A stretch of 64,000 bases of DNA from the NCBI RefSeq assembly GCF_900636965.1, contig NZ_LR134331.1, forward strand, positions 1,674,001 through 1,738,000. Reading direction: 5' to 3'. The translations under genes were made by a program, and so were the position numbers. The stretch comes from Lacticaseibacillus rhamnosus. Lineage in GTDB: Bacteria; Bacillota; Bacilli; Lactobacillales; Lactobacillaceae. Shown one piece after another: positions 8,776-16,162 of the stretch (positions are counted from its first letter, which is position 1; each line of letters starts with the position of its first letter). The notes under the pieces are model-generated. The model was not told the origin of the DNA, did no database searches, and saw only the letters and a program-made list of their open reading frames with translations.

Positions 8776-10117
8776 GTTTATTCTCCTTTGTCGTCACGCG
8801 AGCGCCAATTTGCCCATCCGCAACGTGAATATGAATCGCGGCATCCACTTGATAATCCGCGGTCGTTTTCAACATTTTCCCTGCATCATCGGTGACAAAC
8901 GCAAAGCCGCGGCCCAATATTTTCAACGGACTTAAATGATCCAAACCAAGTGCCGCATTGGCCACCGCTTGATGCTTAGCGGTCACAAGTGCGATCATTG
9001 CCCGATCCAGCCGACGCCGATCATCCACCTGCTGTCGCTGCAGGTTGGCGACTTTTACCAGCAACTGCCGACCATCCAGTTGGGCAGTCGCCATTGCTAA
9101 CCGATGCTCATTTTCGCGTAACTGATTGTTGATACTCTGCTGGAGCCGTTGCCGTAGTTGATCGACACGCTGAACATATTGATCGTAAAGCCGATCCGGT
9201 TGGGTTAAGACAACGCTTTGAGCGGATCGTTGTAAGCGTGTTGCTGCATTTTTCAAGCGGTTATGCATGGCGTTTACCAGTCGCACCTGATCTTCTGAGA
9301 TGCGATTCAAGGCATCCACCAACGTGACTGGCGTAACAATTTCTGCAGCTGCGGTCGGGGTAGCAGCGCGGCGATCAGCCACAAAGTCCGCAATCGTTGT
9401 GTCGGTTTCGTGACCAACCGAGCTCACAATCGGCATTGGCATCTCAGCTAGTGCCCGCGCTACCTTTTCTTCATTGAACGGCCATAAATCTTCAATTGAC
9501 CCGCCGCCACGACCAATGATCACCGCATCAAATCCGGACATTGTCTTAATCCGGTTCAACTGTTTCACAATCGAATCGGCCGCCTGATCCCCTTGCACGA
9601 TAGCCGGAAATAAGATCAACTGCAATATCGGGTATCGCCGGGCCACAGTGGTGATAATATCTTGAATAACCGCGCCACTTGGGCTGGTCACCACCGCCAC
9701 GCGTTGAGGGAAAAGTGGCAGTGGCCGCTGATGGCGTTCAAATAACCCTTCCGCAGCCAGTTTTTTCTTTAATTGTTCAAACGCCTGGTACAAGGCACCA
9801 ACGCCATCCGGCTCTAATCGCTCCACAATCAGTCGATACTCGCCACTGGGTTCATACAGGCTAACACGGCCAACCACCAACACCTTCATGCCTTCTTCAA
9901 GGTTAAATTGAAGTTTGCTGAATGCGTTACGAAACATGAGAGCCCCGATTTTGGCATGATCATCTTTGAGTGAAAAATATTGATTGCCCACGCGTTTGCG
10001 GTAGTTGGAAATTTCACCGGTCAGATAAACTTTGGCTAAATACGGATCGGCATCGAATTTTCTTTTTAAATACTGCGTCAGTGCGGTAACGGTTAAATAT
10101 TGACTTGTCTCAACCAT
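8768..10117 (-). CDS. xseA: Exodeoxyribonuclease VII large subunit
   Basis: Catalytic subunit of ExoVII, which trims single-stranded DNA to acid-soluble oligonucleotides in repair. Start at 10117 (MVETSQYLTV), with GAGGCGG 4 bp upstream; the open frame continues further, but that extension lies inside folD. It has 449 residues: N-terminal OB fold (LTGEISNYR, to about 100), catalytic core with VVTSPSGAVIQDI and IGRGGGSIEDLW, then a long coiled-coil region. It overlaps folD by 8 bp. Confidence 0.95.
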   Translation of the reverse strand: MVETSQYLTVTALTQYLKRKFDADPYLAKVYLTGEISNYRKRVGNQYFSLKDDHAKIGALMFRNAFSKLQFNLEEGMKVLVVGRVSLYEPSGEYRLIVERLEPDGVGALYQAFEQLKKKLAAEGLFERHQRPLPLFPQRVAVVTSPSGAVIQDIITTVARRYPILQLILFPAIVQGDQAADSIVKQLNRIKTMSGFDAVIIGRGGGSIEDLWPFNEEKVARALAEMPMPIVSSVGHETDTTIADFVADRRAATPTAAAEIVTPVTLVDALNRISEDQVRLVNAMHNRLKNAATRLQRSAQSVVLTQPDRLYDQYVQRVDQLRQRLQQSINNQLRENEHRLAMATAQLDGRQLLVKVANLQRQQVDDRRRLDRAMIALVTAKHQAVANAALGLDHLSPLKILGRGFAFVTDDAGKMLKTTADYQVDAAIHIHVADGQIGARVTTKENKHG

Positions 10118-10961
10118 GTAACCGCCTCTTCGCCAAAGCCACCGTTTGGGCCATGAGCGATGCAATCGTCATCGGCCCCACGCCACCGGGTACTGGGGTC
10201 AAGGCGCCTGCAATCGGTGCGACCGTATCATCGTCAACATCCCCATGCAGTTTTCCATCGGCACCGCGCGAAATTCCCACGTCAATCACCGTTGCGCCGG
10301 GTTTGACGGCATCAGCGCCGATAAAATGTGGCCGTCCGACAGCAACCACTAAAATATCCGCTTCCCGCGTCAACTGTTTGAGGTTTCGGGTTTTGCTGTG
10401 AGCGATGGTAACCGTCGCATCATGATTAACCATTAATCCAGCCAGTGGCCGTCCCACAATATTCGAGCGCCCGACAATGACAACCCGCTGCCCGGCAACA
10501 TCAATATCATAAGCATCCAACAGCGCCATAATGCCATAAGGAGTTGAGGCCACAACGGTTGGCTCATTCGTCCACAACCGTCCGACACTAACCGGACTAA
10601 AGCCATCAACATCTTTATTAGGATCAATCGCATCAATAACCGCGCGTTCGTCTAAGCCAGCAGGTAACGGAAGCTGTACCAAAATAGCATCCACATCAGG
10701 ATCCTGATTCAACTCGGCCACCTTAGCTAACAATGTCATCTGAGAAGTGTCTTCTGGCAATCGATACATCAACGAGCGAACGCCAATTTCTTCAGCCCGC
10801 CGCTGTTTGTTACGAACATAGACTTCGCTAGCAGGATCCGAACCAACTAAAACAACGGCCAACGTAGGCGTGACGTCTTGTTGTGCCAATTTTGCTACCG
10901 TCTGTTTAAGTTCACCAAGTATTTTCTTTGACACTACCCGGCCATCTAATCGCGTTGCCAC
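10110..10961 (-). CDS. folD: Methylenetetrahydrofolate dehydrogenase / methenyltetrahydrofolate cyclohydrolase
   Basis: Interconverts 5,10-methylene-, methenyl- and 10-formyl-tetrahydrofolate, feeding purine and formyl-Met-tRNA synthesis. A GTG at 10961 gives 283 residues, the usual family size, with GAGGAG about 10 bp upstream; an earlier GTG at 10970 is too close to that site. Visible motifs are YVRNKQR with the catalytic lysine (near 52-58), VQLPLP, the NADP loop GRSNIVGRP and PVPGGVGPMT. It heads the folD-xseAB-ispA-tlyA-argR-recN operon. Confidence 0.95.
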   Translation of the reverse strand: MATRLDGRVVSKKILGELKQTVAKLAQQDVTPTLAVVLVGSDPASEVYVRNKQRRAEEIGVRSLMYRLPEDTSQMTLLAKVAELNQDPDVDAILVQLPLPAGLDERAVIDAIDPNKDVDGFSPVSVGRLWTNEPTVVASTPYGIMALLDAYDIDVAGQRVVIVGRSNIVGRPLAGLMVNHDATVTIAHSKTRNLKQLTREADILVVAVGRPHFIGADAVKPGATVIDVGISRGADGKLHGDVDDDTVAPIAGALTPVPGGVGPMTIASLMAQTVALAKRRLHG

Positions 10962-11050
10962 AAAAACCACTCCTCATTTTTGACGCTGCTCGCAGCAGGC
11001 GCCCAATGTTGTTTGTTACCTTGATCGTTAACGATTCGCGGATAAATTAA

Positions 11051-11081
11051 AACCGGTCAAAGTAATTGCCTTTGACCGGTT
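11051..11081 (-). terminator. Terminator after nusB
   Basis: A 12-bp perfect stem (AACCGGTCAAAG and its complement) followed on the minus strand by TTTTAATTTAT, 3 bp beyond the nusB stop. It separates the nusB unit from folD. Confidence 0.85.
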
Positions 11082-11084
11082 AAC

Positions 11085-11504
11085 TTACGCTTTTGGCGCC
11101 GCTTCGATGAAGTTTGCCAAAATGCCATTGACAAACTTCGCCGACTGCTCGTCGCTGTAACGTTTAGCCAGATTAATGGCCTCATTAATCGCTGCAGCTT
11201 CCGGCATTGCTTCTTCATAACGAATTTCATATAAGCCCAGACGTAAAATGATTAAATCTGGTTTCGTTAACCGACTCAGCGTCCAGCCTTTTTTTAGTTG
11301 CGGCGTCAAAGCTGCGTCTAAGGCTGCTTGATTTGCCAAAACGCCTTCAACTAATGCCGTTAAATATGACGGTACTTCTGTATCTTTAGGTAAAACTTCG
11401 GCGTACACCGCATTTTTATCAGCTTCCGGATTCGTTGCCAAGGCAAAGAGCGCCCGAAAGGCAGCTTCACGGATTGCATGTCGTGATTCCATCTTATTCG
11501 TCAT
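11085..11504 (-). CDS. nusB: Transcription antitermination factor NusB
   Basis: RNA-binding factor of the rRNA antitermination complex. From the ATG at 11504 (MTNKMESRHAIREAAF) it has 139 residues in the all-helical NusB fold, including LTALVEGVL and the conserved C-terminal segment EAAAINEAINLAKRYSD. Another possible start is MESR at 11492. The open frame also runs upstream through asp23, but that part has no family resemblance. With the longer start it overlaps the asp23 stop by 11 bp. Confidence 0.92.
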   Translation of the reverse strand: MTNKMESRHAIREAAFRALFALATNPEADKNAVYAEVLPKDTEVPSYLTALVEGVLANQAALDAALTPQLKKGWTLSRLTKPDLIILRLGLYEIRYEEAMPEAAAINEAINLAKRYSDEQSAKFVNGILANFIEAAPKA

Positions 11505-11958
11505 CCTGTCCGCTTGTTGTCGCTGCATCATCCGTGTCATCTGTGTCGTCATCCTTGAACAGGTCTTCCGGATTGACTGGCTCGGTCTTTTCGGGAATCA
11601 CACCAACGACATGAACATTTACTTCATCCAAAGTAAGATCGGTCATGAACAGCAATTGCTCGCGTAACTGCTCTTGCATCGCCAATGCAACCTTGGGTAC
11701 CGAAACACCATAATCCAAATAGACGTACACATCAGCCGTAATCTTATCATCGGCAACTGTCACACTCACACCTTTACCGTGATTAGCCCGGCCAAACCAG
11801 GCATTAATGGAAGATCCTAATGTGCCACGCATTTGGTAGACCCCGTCCACTTGACTGGCAGCGATGCCCAAAATGACCTCCAAAACTTCAGGAACAATTT
11901 CAATCGTCCCTTGTGCATCAGTCCGATTTGCTAATATGATATTGGTTTCTTCAGCCAT
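11494..11958 (-). CDS. Asp23/Gls24 family envelope stress response protein
   Basis: YqhY-type member of the Asp23/DUF322 family, encoded before nusB in many Bacillota; the exact role is uncertain, with links to envelope stress and lipid homeostasis in relatives. It has 154 residues: a family core from about 10 to 120 (IEIVPEVLEVILGIAASQVDGV, then VSVTVADDKITADVYVYLDYG) and a very acidic tail (DDDTDDTDD). It is soluble. AGGAGG precedes the ATG; efp is 18 bp upstream. Confidence 0.9.
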   Translation of the reverse strand: MAEETNIILANRTDAQGTIEIVPEVLEVILGIAASQVDGVYQMRGTLGSSINAWFGRANHGKGVSVTVADDKITADVYVYLDYGVSVPKVALAMQEQLREQLLFMTDLTLDEVNVHVVGVIPEKTEPVNPEDLFKDDDTDDTDDAATTSGQDDE

Positions 11959-11976
11959 TATGAGATCCTCCTAGCC

Positions 11977-12540
11977 TTAGTTGTTAGCACGTGAGATATA
12001 AGTGCCATCATCGGTGTTGATCGTCAACACATCACCGTTATTAATGAAAAATGGCACTTGAACAACCAAACCGGTTTCCATGGTTGCCGGTTTTGAACCG
12101 CCGCTACTGGTATTGCCACGAATACCCGGTTCGGTTTCTTTAACTGCCAGATCAACTGTTTTTGGCAGCTCAATACCTAGCGTTTCATTACCGTGCATGA
12201 TAATTTTAACATTCATGTTTTCTTTTAAATAATTCAACTGATCCCGAATTTCGTCACCTGGGAGTGTCAGCTGATCATAAGTATCGGTGTCCATGAATAC
12301 ATAGTTGTCGCCATCGGCATAAAGATATTGCATGTTTTTGCTATCAATCTGGGCTTTTTCAACTTTTTCAGTCGAACGGAAGGTTTTTTCCTGAACGGCA
12401 CCGGTTCGCAGGTTCTTCAAAGTCGAACGGACAAATGCCGATCCCTTACCCGGCTTAACATGCTGAAATTCAACGATCCGCCAAAGGTCACCATCGACCT
12501 CGATCGTCAAACCATTTTTAAAATCATTAACAGATATCAT
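11977..12540 (-). CDS. efp: Translation elongation factor P
   Basis: Relieves ribosome stalling at polyproline stretches. It has 187 residues in three beta-barrel domains: KOW-like N-domain (1-65), OB domain II (66-127) and C-terminal OB (128-187, with the EF-P signature [12 protein letters not shown] nearby). The tip loop is PGKG with Lys32, the residue modified in many bacteria; no modification enzyme is encoded nearby. It has a near-consensus promoter and GGAGG 5 bp before the ATG. Confidence 0.96.
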   Translation of the reverse strand: MISVNDFKNGLTIEVDGDLWRIVEFQHVKPGKGSAFVRSTLKNLRTGAVQEKTFRSTEKVEKAQIDSKNMQYLYADGDNYVFMDTDTYDQLTLPGDEIRDQLNYLKENMNVKIIMHGNETLGIELPKTVDLAVKETEPGIRGNTSSGGSKPATMETGLVVQVPFFINNGDVLTINTDDGTYISRANN

Positions 12541-12576
12541 GAACTTCCTCCATACATTCAGTCATAAACTAAACCT

Positions 12577-12605
12577 ATTCTAGCAAGCAGCGGAGACGCT
12601 TGCAA
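12577..12605 (-). promoter_or_regulatory. Promoter of efp-asp23-nusB
   Basis: On the minus strand TTGCAA (12605-12600), a 17-bp spacer and TAGAAT (12582-12577), about 37 bp before the efp ATG. The other 200 bp of this gap hold only the pepP terminator; I see no gene in it. Confidence 0.75.
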
Positions 12606-12714
12606 CAGCCACCGGCGAACTAACCCCAATGATCTGCAATGCATCACCACACAAAGCAACCGTCTCGATACGAATTTTGCCTTGATATAACCACCCATAC
12701 CAGAGATAGGTTCG

Positions 12715-12742
12715 AAAAAGCGGTCGAATAAACTGCGACCGC
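12715..12742 (-). terminator. Terminator downstream of the Xaa-Pro aminopeptidase
   Basis: GCGGTC and GACCGC pair across an 11-base loop and are followed on the minus strand by TTTTTC, about 70 bp past the stop. Confidence 0.65.
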
Positions 12743-12812
12743 AACGCTATTCAATATTCTTATCAGTTATGCCTTTGACTATCTCAGTAGCAACCGGCGA
12801 CACTTTCAAATG

Positions 12813-13880
12813 TTAAAGTACCAACAAATCAGCCGGTGCTGGCTGGCTGAGTGATTGATTACCGTCAGCCGTTACCACCAGATCATCTTCAATGCGGACA
12901 CCACCAAGCTCTGGAATATAGATGCCTGGTTCGTCTGTGACAACATTACCTTTTGCGGCTGGCACATCAAGATATGGCCCCCAAGCACCCGGACCTTCAT
13001 GAATCGATAAACCGATTCCGTGACCCGTTCCGTGGCCAAAGTACTGACCGTAACCTGCATCATCAATGGTGTGATGCGCCAAATCGTTAATCGTCCGTCC
13101 GAGCACACCCGGTTTCAGCGCTTGTTGCACTTTTTGGTTAGTTTCGTAAACAATCTTGTAAATCGTCTTCAGCTTAGGATCTGGCTGGCCGACTGCAAAA
13201 GTGCGGGTAAGATCAGACATATAGCCATGATAAATGCAGCCCCAATCGAGCGTGACCACATCACCCTTAGCAATTTTCTTTTCGGTTGCCGCACCATGAG
13301 GCATCGCCGAGCGGGCACCTGAGGCCACAATCGTTTCGAACGAGACATTGCTGGCACCGAGTTTGCGCATATAAAAGTCCAAATCATTGGCAATATCAAT
13401 CTCCCGCATACCGGGTTTAATGGTCGCCAGCACATGTTGATAGCCTTTTTCCGCAATGGCAACAGCCTGTTTAATGAGAGCCAATTCATCATCGTCTTTA
13501 ACTTCACGCTGGCTCTCAACGAAATCGCGAGTTGGCACCAAGGTCCCTTGGGTCAACAAGTCAAACGCTTCATAATCTGCATAGTTGAGATGAACGGCTT
13601 CAAAACCAATGTGCGTTAATTGCAACCGATTGGCCAATTTTCCCGCTGCCTTAAACAACCCATCTTGATGCAAAACCAATTCGGCGTGTTGCACCTGCTG
13701 TTTAAATTGTTCGGTAAACCGCGAATCAGTAATAAAATAAGCTTTTTCCGGTGTCACCAGCAAAGCACTTTCATCGCCGGTAAAGCCGGTCAAATAAGTG
13801 ACGTTGGCGGCATCGGTAACAAAAAAGCCATCCAGTTTCTTATCCAGAATCCGTGCCTGCAATGCTGTCATTCGATCCAT
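12813..13880 (-). CDS. pepP: M24 family Xaa-Pro aminopeptidase
   Basis: Cytosolic dinuclear-metal aminopeptidase that removes N-terminal residues preceding proline, useful for proline-rich casein peptides. It has 355 residues from the ATG at 13880, which has AAGGAG 8 bp upstream. The N-terminal creatinase-like domain (to about 120) is followed by a pita-bread catalytic domain with metal ligands in LDWGCIYHGYMSDLTRTF (two Asp), GHGTGHGIGL (His), EPGIY and RIEDDL (Glu). It is the YqhT type found beside efp in Bacillus; a prolidase (PepQ) activity cannot be excluded from sequence. Confidence 0.9.
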   Translation of the reverse strand: MDRMTALQARILDKKLDGFFVTDAANVTYLTGFTGDESALLVTPEKAYFITDSRFTEQFKQQVQHAELVLHQDGLFKAAGKLANRLQLTHIGFEAVHLNYADYEAFDLLTQGTLVPTRDFVESQREVKDDDELALIKQAVAIAEKGYQHVLATIKPGMREIDIANDLDFYMRKLGASNVSFETIVASGARSAMPHGAATEKKIAKGDVVTLDWGCIYHGYMSDLTRTFAVGQPDPKLKTIYKIVYETNQKVQQALKPGVLGRTINDLAHHTIDDAGYGQYFGHGTGHGIGLSIHEGPGAWGPYLDVPAAKGNVVTDEPGIYIPELGGVRIEDDLVVTADGNQSLSQPAPADLLVL

Positions 13881-13916
13881 CCAAATCGCTCCTTTTTGAC
13901 GTTTGTCCAAACTTTG

Positions 13917-13947
13917 AAAAAAAGACGCCCCGTTTTACCGGGACGTC
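13917..13947 (-). terminator. Terminator after rpmA
   Basis: GACGTCCCG and CGGGGCGTC pair (one G-T) and are followed by seven T on the minus strand, 9 bp beyond the rpmA stop. Confidence 0.85.
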
Positions 13948-13955
13948 ATCAATCT

Positions 13956-14246
13956 TTATTCAGCAGCTGCTGCCGGATAAACTGAAACCTTCTTCTTATC
14001 ACGGCCGAAGCGTTCGAACTTAACAACGCCATCAGCGGTTGCAAATAAGGTATCATCGCCGCCGCGACCAACGTTTTCACCAGGGTGGATCTTGGTACCG
14101 CGTTGACGATACAAGATGTTGCCTGCCTTGACGAATTGGCCATCGGCACGTTTGCTGCCTAAGCGCCGACCAGCTGAGTTACGGCCGTTGGATGTTGAAC
14201 CGCCACCTTTATGGTGAGAGAAGAATTGCAGATTCATCTTTAACAT
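13956..14246 (-). CDS. rpmA: Ribosomal protein L27 (with cleavable N-terminus)
   Basis: Large-subunit protein whose N-terminal tail reaches the peptidyl transferase centre. The ATG at 14246 has GGAGGTG 6 bp upstream and gives 96 residues starting [16 protein letters not shown]. The MNLQFF segment is the Bacillota-type pro-peptide that must be cut off after the double Phe by the protease Prp, encoded 18 bp upstream. The rest is standard L27 ([28 protein letters not shown]). Confidence 0.97.
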   Translation of the reverse strand: MLKMNLQFFSHHKGGGSTSNGRNSAGRRLGSKRADGQFVKAGNILYRQRGTKIHPGENVGRGGDDTLFATADGVVKFERFGRDKKKVSVYPAAAAE

Positions 14247-14264
14247 AACGTACACCTCCGAGAA

Positions 14265-14615
14265 TTAATTTTGCTCTAATTGTTTTGTCGTAATCATTAA
14301 GCGATCAGGGTATTGATCTTGGATGCTTTGAAGTTCAAGCAATAAATTTTCCAACAAAATTTGACTAATATGCAACTGTTCACCGGTAATAACGGATTTG
14401 AGCTTCATTTGCAAGTGGCCACCATGGACCTCATCTGCAATGACATCCGGCTTGAATCCCGCTAAGGCTTCAACACCGTTAACCGCACCGATACTAACAG
14501 CTGAAACAGCAGCGCAGACGATATCCTGACCGGTTTTACCGGCATCGGCATGACCAGTCAGCTCAAAACTGACAATATCGCCATGCTCGTCGCGATGAAA
14601 AATTGCCTTGATCAT
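14265..14615 (-). CDS. prp: Ribosomal-processing cysteine protease Prp
   Basis: Cuts the N-terminal extension from L27, an essential maturation step in Bacillota. It has 116 residues with the expected catalytic pair His22 (TGHAD) and Cys34 (DIVCAAVS). It lies between rplU and rpmA in the conserved order rplU-prp-rpmA (YsxB in Bacillus), next to its substrate, whose cleavage motif is intact. Known family, high certainty. Confidence 0.94.
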   Translation of the reverse strand: MIKAIFHRDEHGDIVSFELTGHADAGKTGQDIVCAAVSAVSIGAVNGVEALAGFKPDVIADEVHGGHLQMKLKSVITGEQLHISQILLENLLLELQSIQDQYPDRLMITTKQLEQN

Positions 14616-14626
14616 AGCCTAACCTC

Positions 14627-14938
14627 TTATGCGTTAATCGCGTCAATAACGACTTTTGTGTAAGGCTGACGGTGGCCTTTCTTCTGATGAGAGTGCTTCT
14701 TAGGCTTGTACTTGTAAGTAACAACCTTTTTCTCGCGCCCTTGTTTTTCGACTTTACCGGTTACGGTTGCGCCGGCAACGGTTGGTGTGCCAATCTTGGC
14801 ATCGCCTTCGCCAGCAACCATAATCACTTCGTCAAAAGTCACCTGTTTGCCTTCTTCGGCATCAAGTTTTTCGACATAAATAGCTTCGCCGACTTCTGCT
14901 TTATATTGCTTGCCGCCAGTTTTAATAATTGCGTACAC
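14627..14938 (-). CDS. rplU: Ribosomal protein L21
   Basis: Large-subunit protein binding 23S rRNA. A GTG at 14938 with AGGAGGTG 6 bp upstream gives 103 residues (first residues [13 protein letters not shown]), the normal size; the open frame continues upstream, but there it overlaps the leader RNA. The C-terminal signature [18 protein letters not shown] is present. Expression is probably tuned by the L21 leader directly upstream. Confidence 0.97.
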   Translation of the reverse strand: MYAIIKTGGKQYKAEVGEAIYVEKLDAEEGKQVTFDEVIMVAGEGDAKIGTPTVAGATVTGKVEKQGREKKVVTYKYKPKKHSHQKKGHRQPYTKVVIDAINA

Positions 14939-15058
14939 TGTGTGCACCTCCTGTTTTGCCTCTCGGCTTTTCCCCTGAAGACTCGCCAAGTTAGGTGCTT
15001 GCGCTTAAAACCTAACGATGTGCGGTTGCATAGGAGGGGTGCCAAATACAACGGATTA
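14939..15058 (-). ncRNA. L21 leader (cis-regulatory ribosomal protein leader)
   Basis: The roughly 110-base 5' UTR of rplU contains a stable helix in which CGTTAGGTTTTAAGCGC and AGCACCTAACTTGGCG pair through TTAGGT and ACCTAA, plus the RBS-proximal stem around AAAGCCGAGAGGC. Position and architecture match the L21 leader class of Bacillota, thought to mediate autogenous control by L21. The assignment is from position and pairing, without a covariance search. Confidence 0.65.
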
Positions 15059-15087
15059 ATACTACCAGAGACTGGGGTAAGTTGCAA
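15059..15087 (-). promoter_or_regulatory. Promoter of rplU-prp-rpmA
   Basis: On the minus strand TTGCAA (15087-15082), a 17-bp spacer and TAGTAT (15064-15059), just before the L21 leader. Confidence 0.75.
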
Positions 15088-15188
15088 GCGTCTATGTAAG
15101 TAAGTAAACAAGTTCATTTTATCTAATGGCTTCGCGATCCAATCCAAATATCAGGACTCCCAATGCCATCTGCCTAAACAGAAATGCT

Positions 15189-15428
15189 TTACGATGCCAA
15201 ATGCCGTTTACGATAAACCCAGATTCCGCAAATGAGGGCTGGCATATAGAGTGCATAAATAATAGTAAATAACGTGAGCCACCCACCGAAAGCTGCGTTA
15301 CCTAACAGTAACCCAACATATAAAATTCCGTCGATAATCCAGTTAACCGGTTCTATCAGTTGCGTGGTCACCGTGATTAGCAACGCCCCGGTGACTAATA
15401 AAATGAGAATATCGAGCAAAATAATCAT
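15189..15428 (-). CDS. Small membrane protein, 79 residues, unknown function
   Basis: Unrecognised. From the ATG at 15428 (GGAGGTG 6 bp upstream) it has 79 residues with three hydrophobic segments, at about 2-20 (IILLDILILLVTGALLI), 33-48 and 51-72, and ends KRHLAS after a basic WVYRKRH. It looks like a polytopic inner-membrane protein. It stands alone, preceded by a promoter, a terminator hairpin and an inverted repeat (15516-15616). The neighbour upstream on the same strand is an even smaller gene. Confidence 0.65.
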   Translation of the reverse strand: MIILLDILILLVTGALLITVTTQLIEPVNWIIDGILYVGLLLGNAAFGGWLTLFTIIYALYMPALICGIWVYRKRHLAS

Positions 15429-15515
15429 ACGCGCCACCTCCTGCAAGCATTATAGCCAAGCGTGCCGGTTTCAACAAGAAAACCTTGAAATCTGACCTCA
15501 GGCGTTTTGTTGCAT

Positions 15516-15544
15516 AGAAAAAGGCCCAGAACGAATCTGAGCCT
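15516..15544 (-). terminator. Terminator-like hairpin in front of the 79-residue gene
   Basis: AGGCTCAGA and TCTGGGCCT pair (one G-T) around a TTCGT loop and are followed by TTTTTC on the minus strand. It lies only about 12 bases downstream of the likely transcription start of the adjacent promoter, so it may act as an attenuator. Confidence 0.6.
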
Positions 15545-15616
15545 GCCCCTGCCAAGATACCTAATATAGCATAAAAGGCGCCAATGTAACCAGCAAATAT
15601 TTAAAAAGGCAGGGGC
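15545..15616. repeat. 9-bp inverted repeat flanking a promoter
   Basis: GCCCCTGCC (15545-15553) and its exact complement GGCAGGGGC (15608-15616) enclose a minus-strand extended -10 (TGC-TATATT, 15571-15563) with GTTACA 16 bp further up. A related GCCTGCCCC occurs again near 15687. It could be an operator pair or a loop-forming element. Confidence 0.5.
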
Positions 15617-15716
15617 TAAAAAACAATATCTTAGTGACCTTAAACATGCCTCAAGGAAGTGAAACATCAGCGCCAAGCTTCACATGCCTGCCCCTTATCC
15701 CCTGAAAGTAGATAAA

Positions 15717-15747
15717 GAAAAGCCGCTGATCATTAAAAAATCAGCGG
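15717..15747 (-). terminator. Terminator of the 40-residue gene
   Basis: CCGCTGAT and ATCAGCGG pair and are followed by CTTTTC on the minus strand, 8 bp past the stop. Confidence 0.75.
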
Positions 15748-15754
15748 TGATGAG

Positions 15755-15877
15755 TCAACGTTTCAACTGTTGTAATGCTTTTTCAATCGTATCGCCTTTG
15801 CCAACATGTTTGGCATTTTTCGGATCAATGGCGATAAACTCTTGCGTTTTCATATTAAGTTGGATTCGATATGCCAT
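15755..15877 (-). CDS. Microprotein of 40 residues, unknown function
   Basis: A short gene that normal length cut-offs miss. It reads M-A-Y-R-I-Q-L-N-M-K-T-Q-E-F-I-A-I-D, then PKNAKHVGKGDTIEKALQQL and KR. I infer a beta-rich N-terminus and a C-terminal helix (TIEKALQQLKR); it is soluble and basic. GGAGGG lies 6 bp before the ATG, TTGACT-17-TAGCAT lies upstream, and a terminator follows, so the transcription unit is complete. I do not recognise a family. Confidence 0.65.
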   Translation of the reverse strand: MAYRIQLNMKTQEFIAIDPKNAKHVGKGDTIEKALQQLKR

Positions 15878-15930
15878 CTGAATCCCTCCATTCTTAAAGA
15901 TGTGAATGGCCTTTGGTAGCGAATACCGTC

Positions 15931-15959
15931 ATGCTACTCACTTTTAATCAGTAAGTCAA
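15931..15959 (-). promoter_or_regulatory. Promoter of the 40-residue gene
   Basis: On the minus strand TTGACT (15959-15954), 17-bp spacer, TAGCAT (15936-15931). Confidence 0.65.
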
Positions 15960-16162
15960 GCCATCCAACTTCAAAACAACCCATTAGCAATCAGGGTCTC
16001 GTTATGATGACATCCGGGTTTGAATTTAACCTAAAAGTCCAACCGGCCGGGCGGTTTCATTGACTTGACCTTCTGGCTATGGCATTAATGGATTAAAGCT
16101 TTTTATAGTTTAGTCAGTGATAGCGGATTATCAATATTTTTATTTTTAGGGGCGTGGAAATT

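Noticed and set aside
14672-15103. 143-codon plus-strand frame opposite rplU and its leader
   Set aside because: Antisense to L21, with no promoter or RBS; a mirror of ribosomal-protein codons.
15425-15676. 83-codon minus-strand frame before the small membrane protein
   Set aside because: Crosses the terminator and the promoter described there and ends just inside the true gene start; cysteine- and tryptophan-rich, no RBS.
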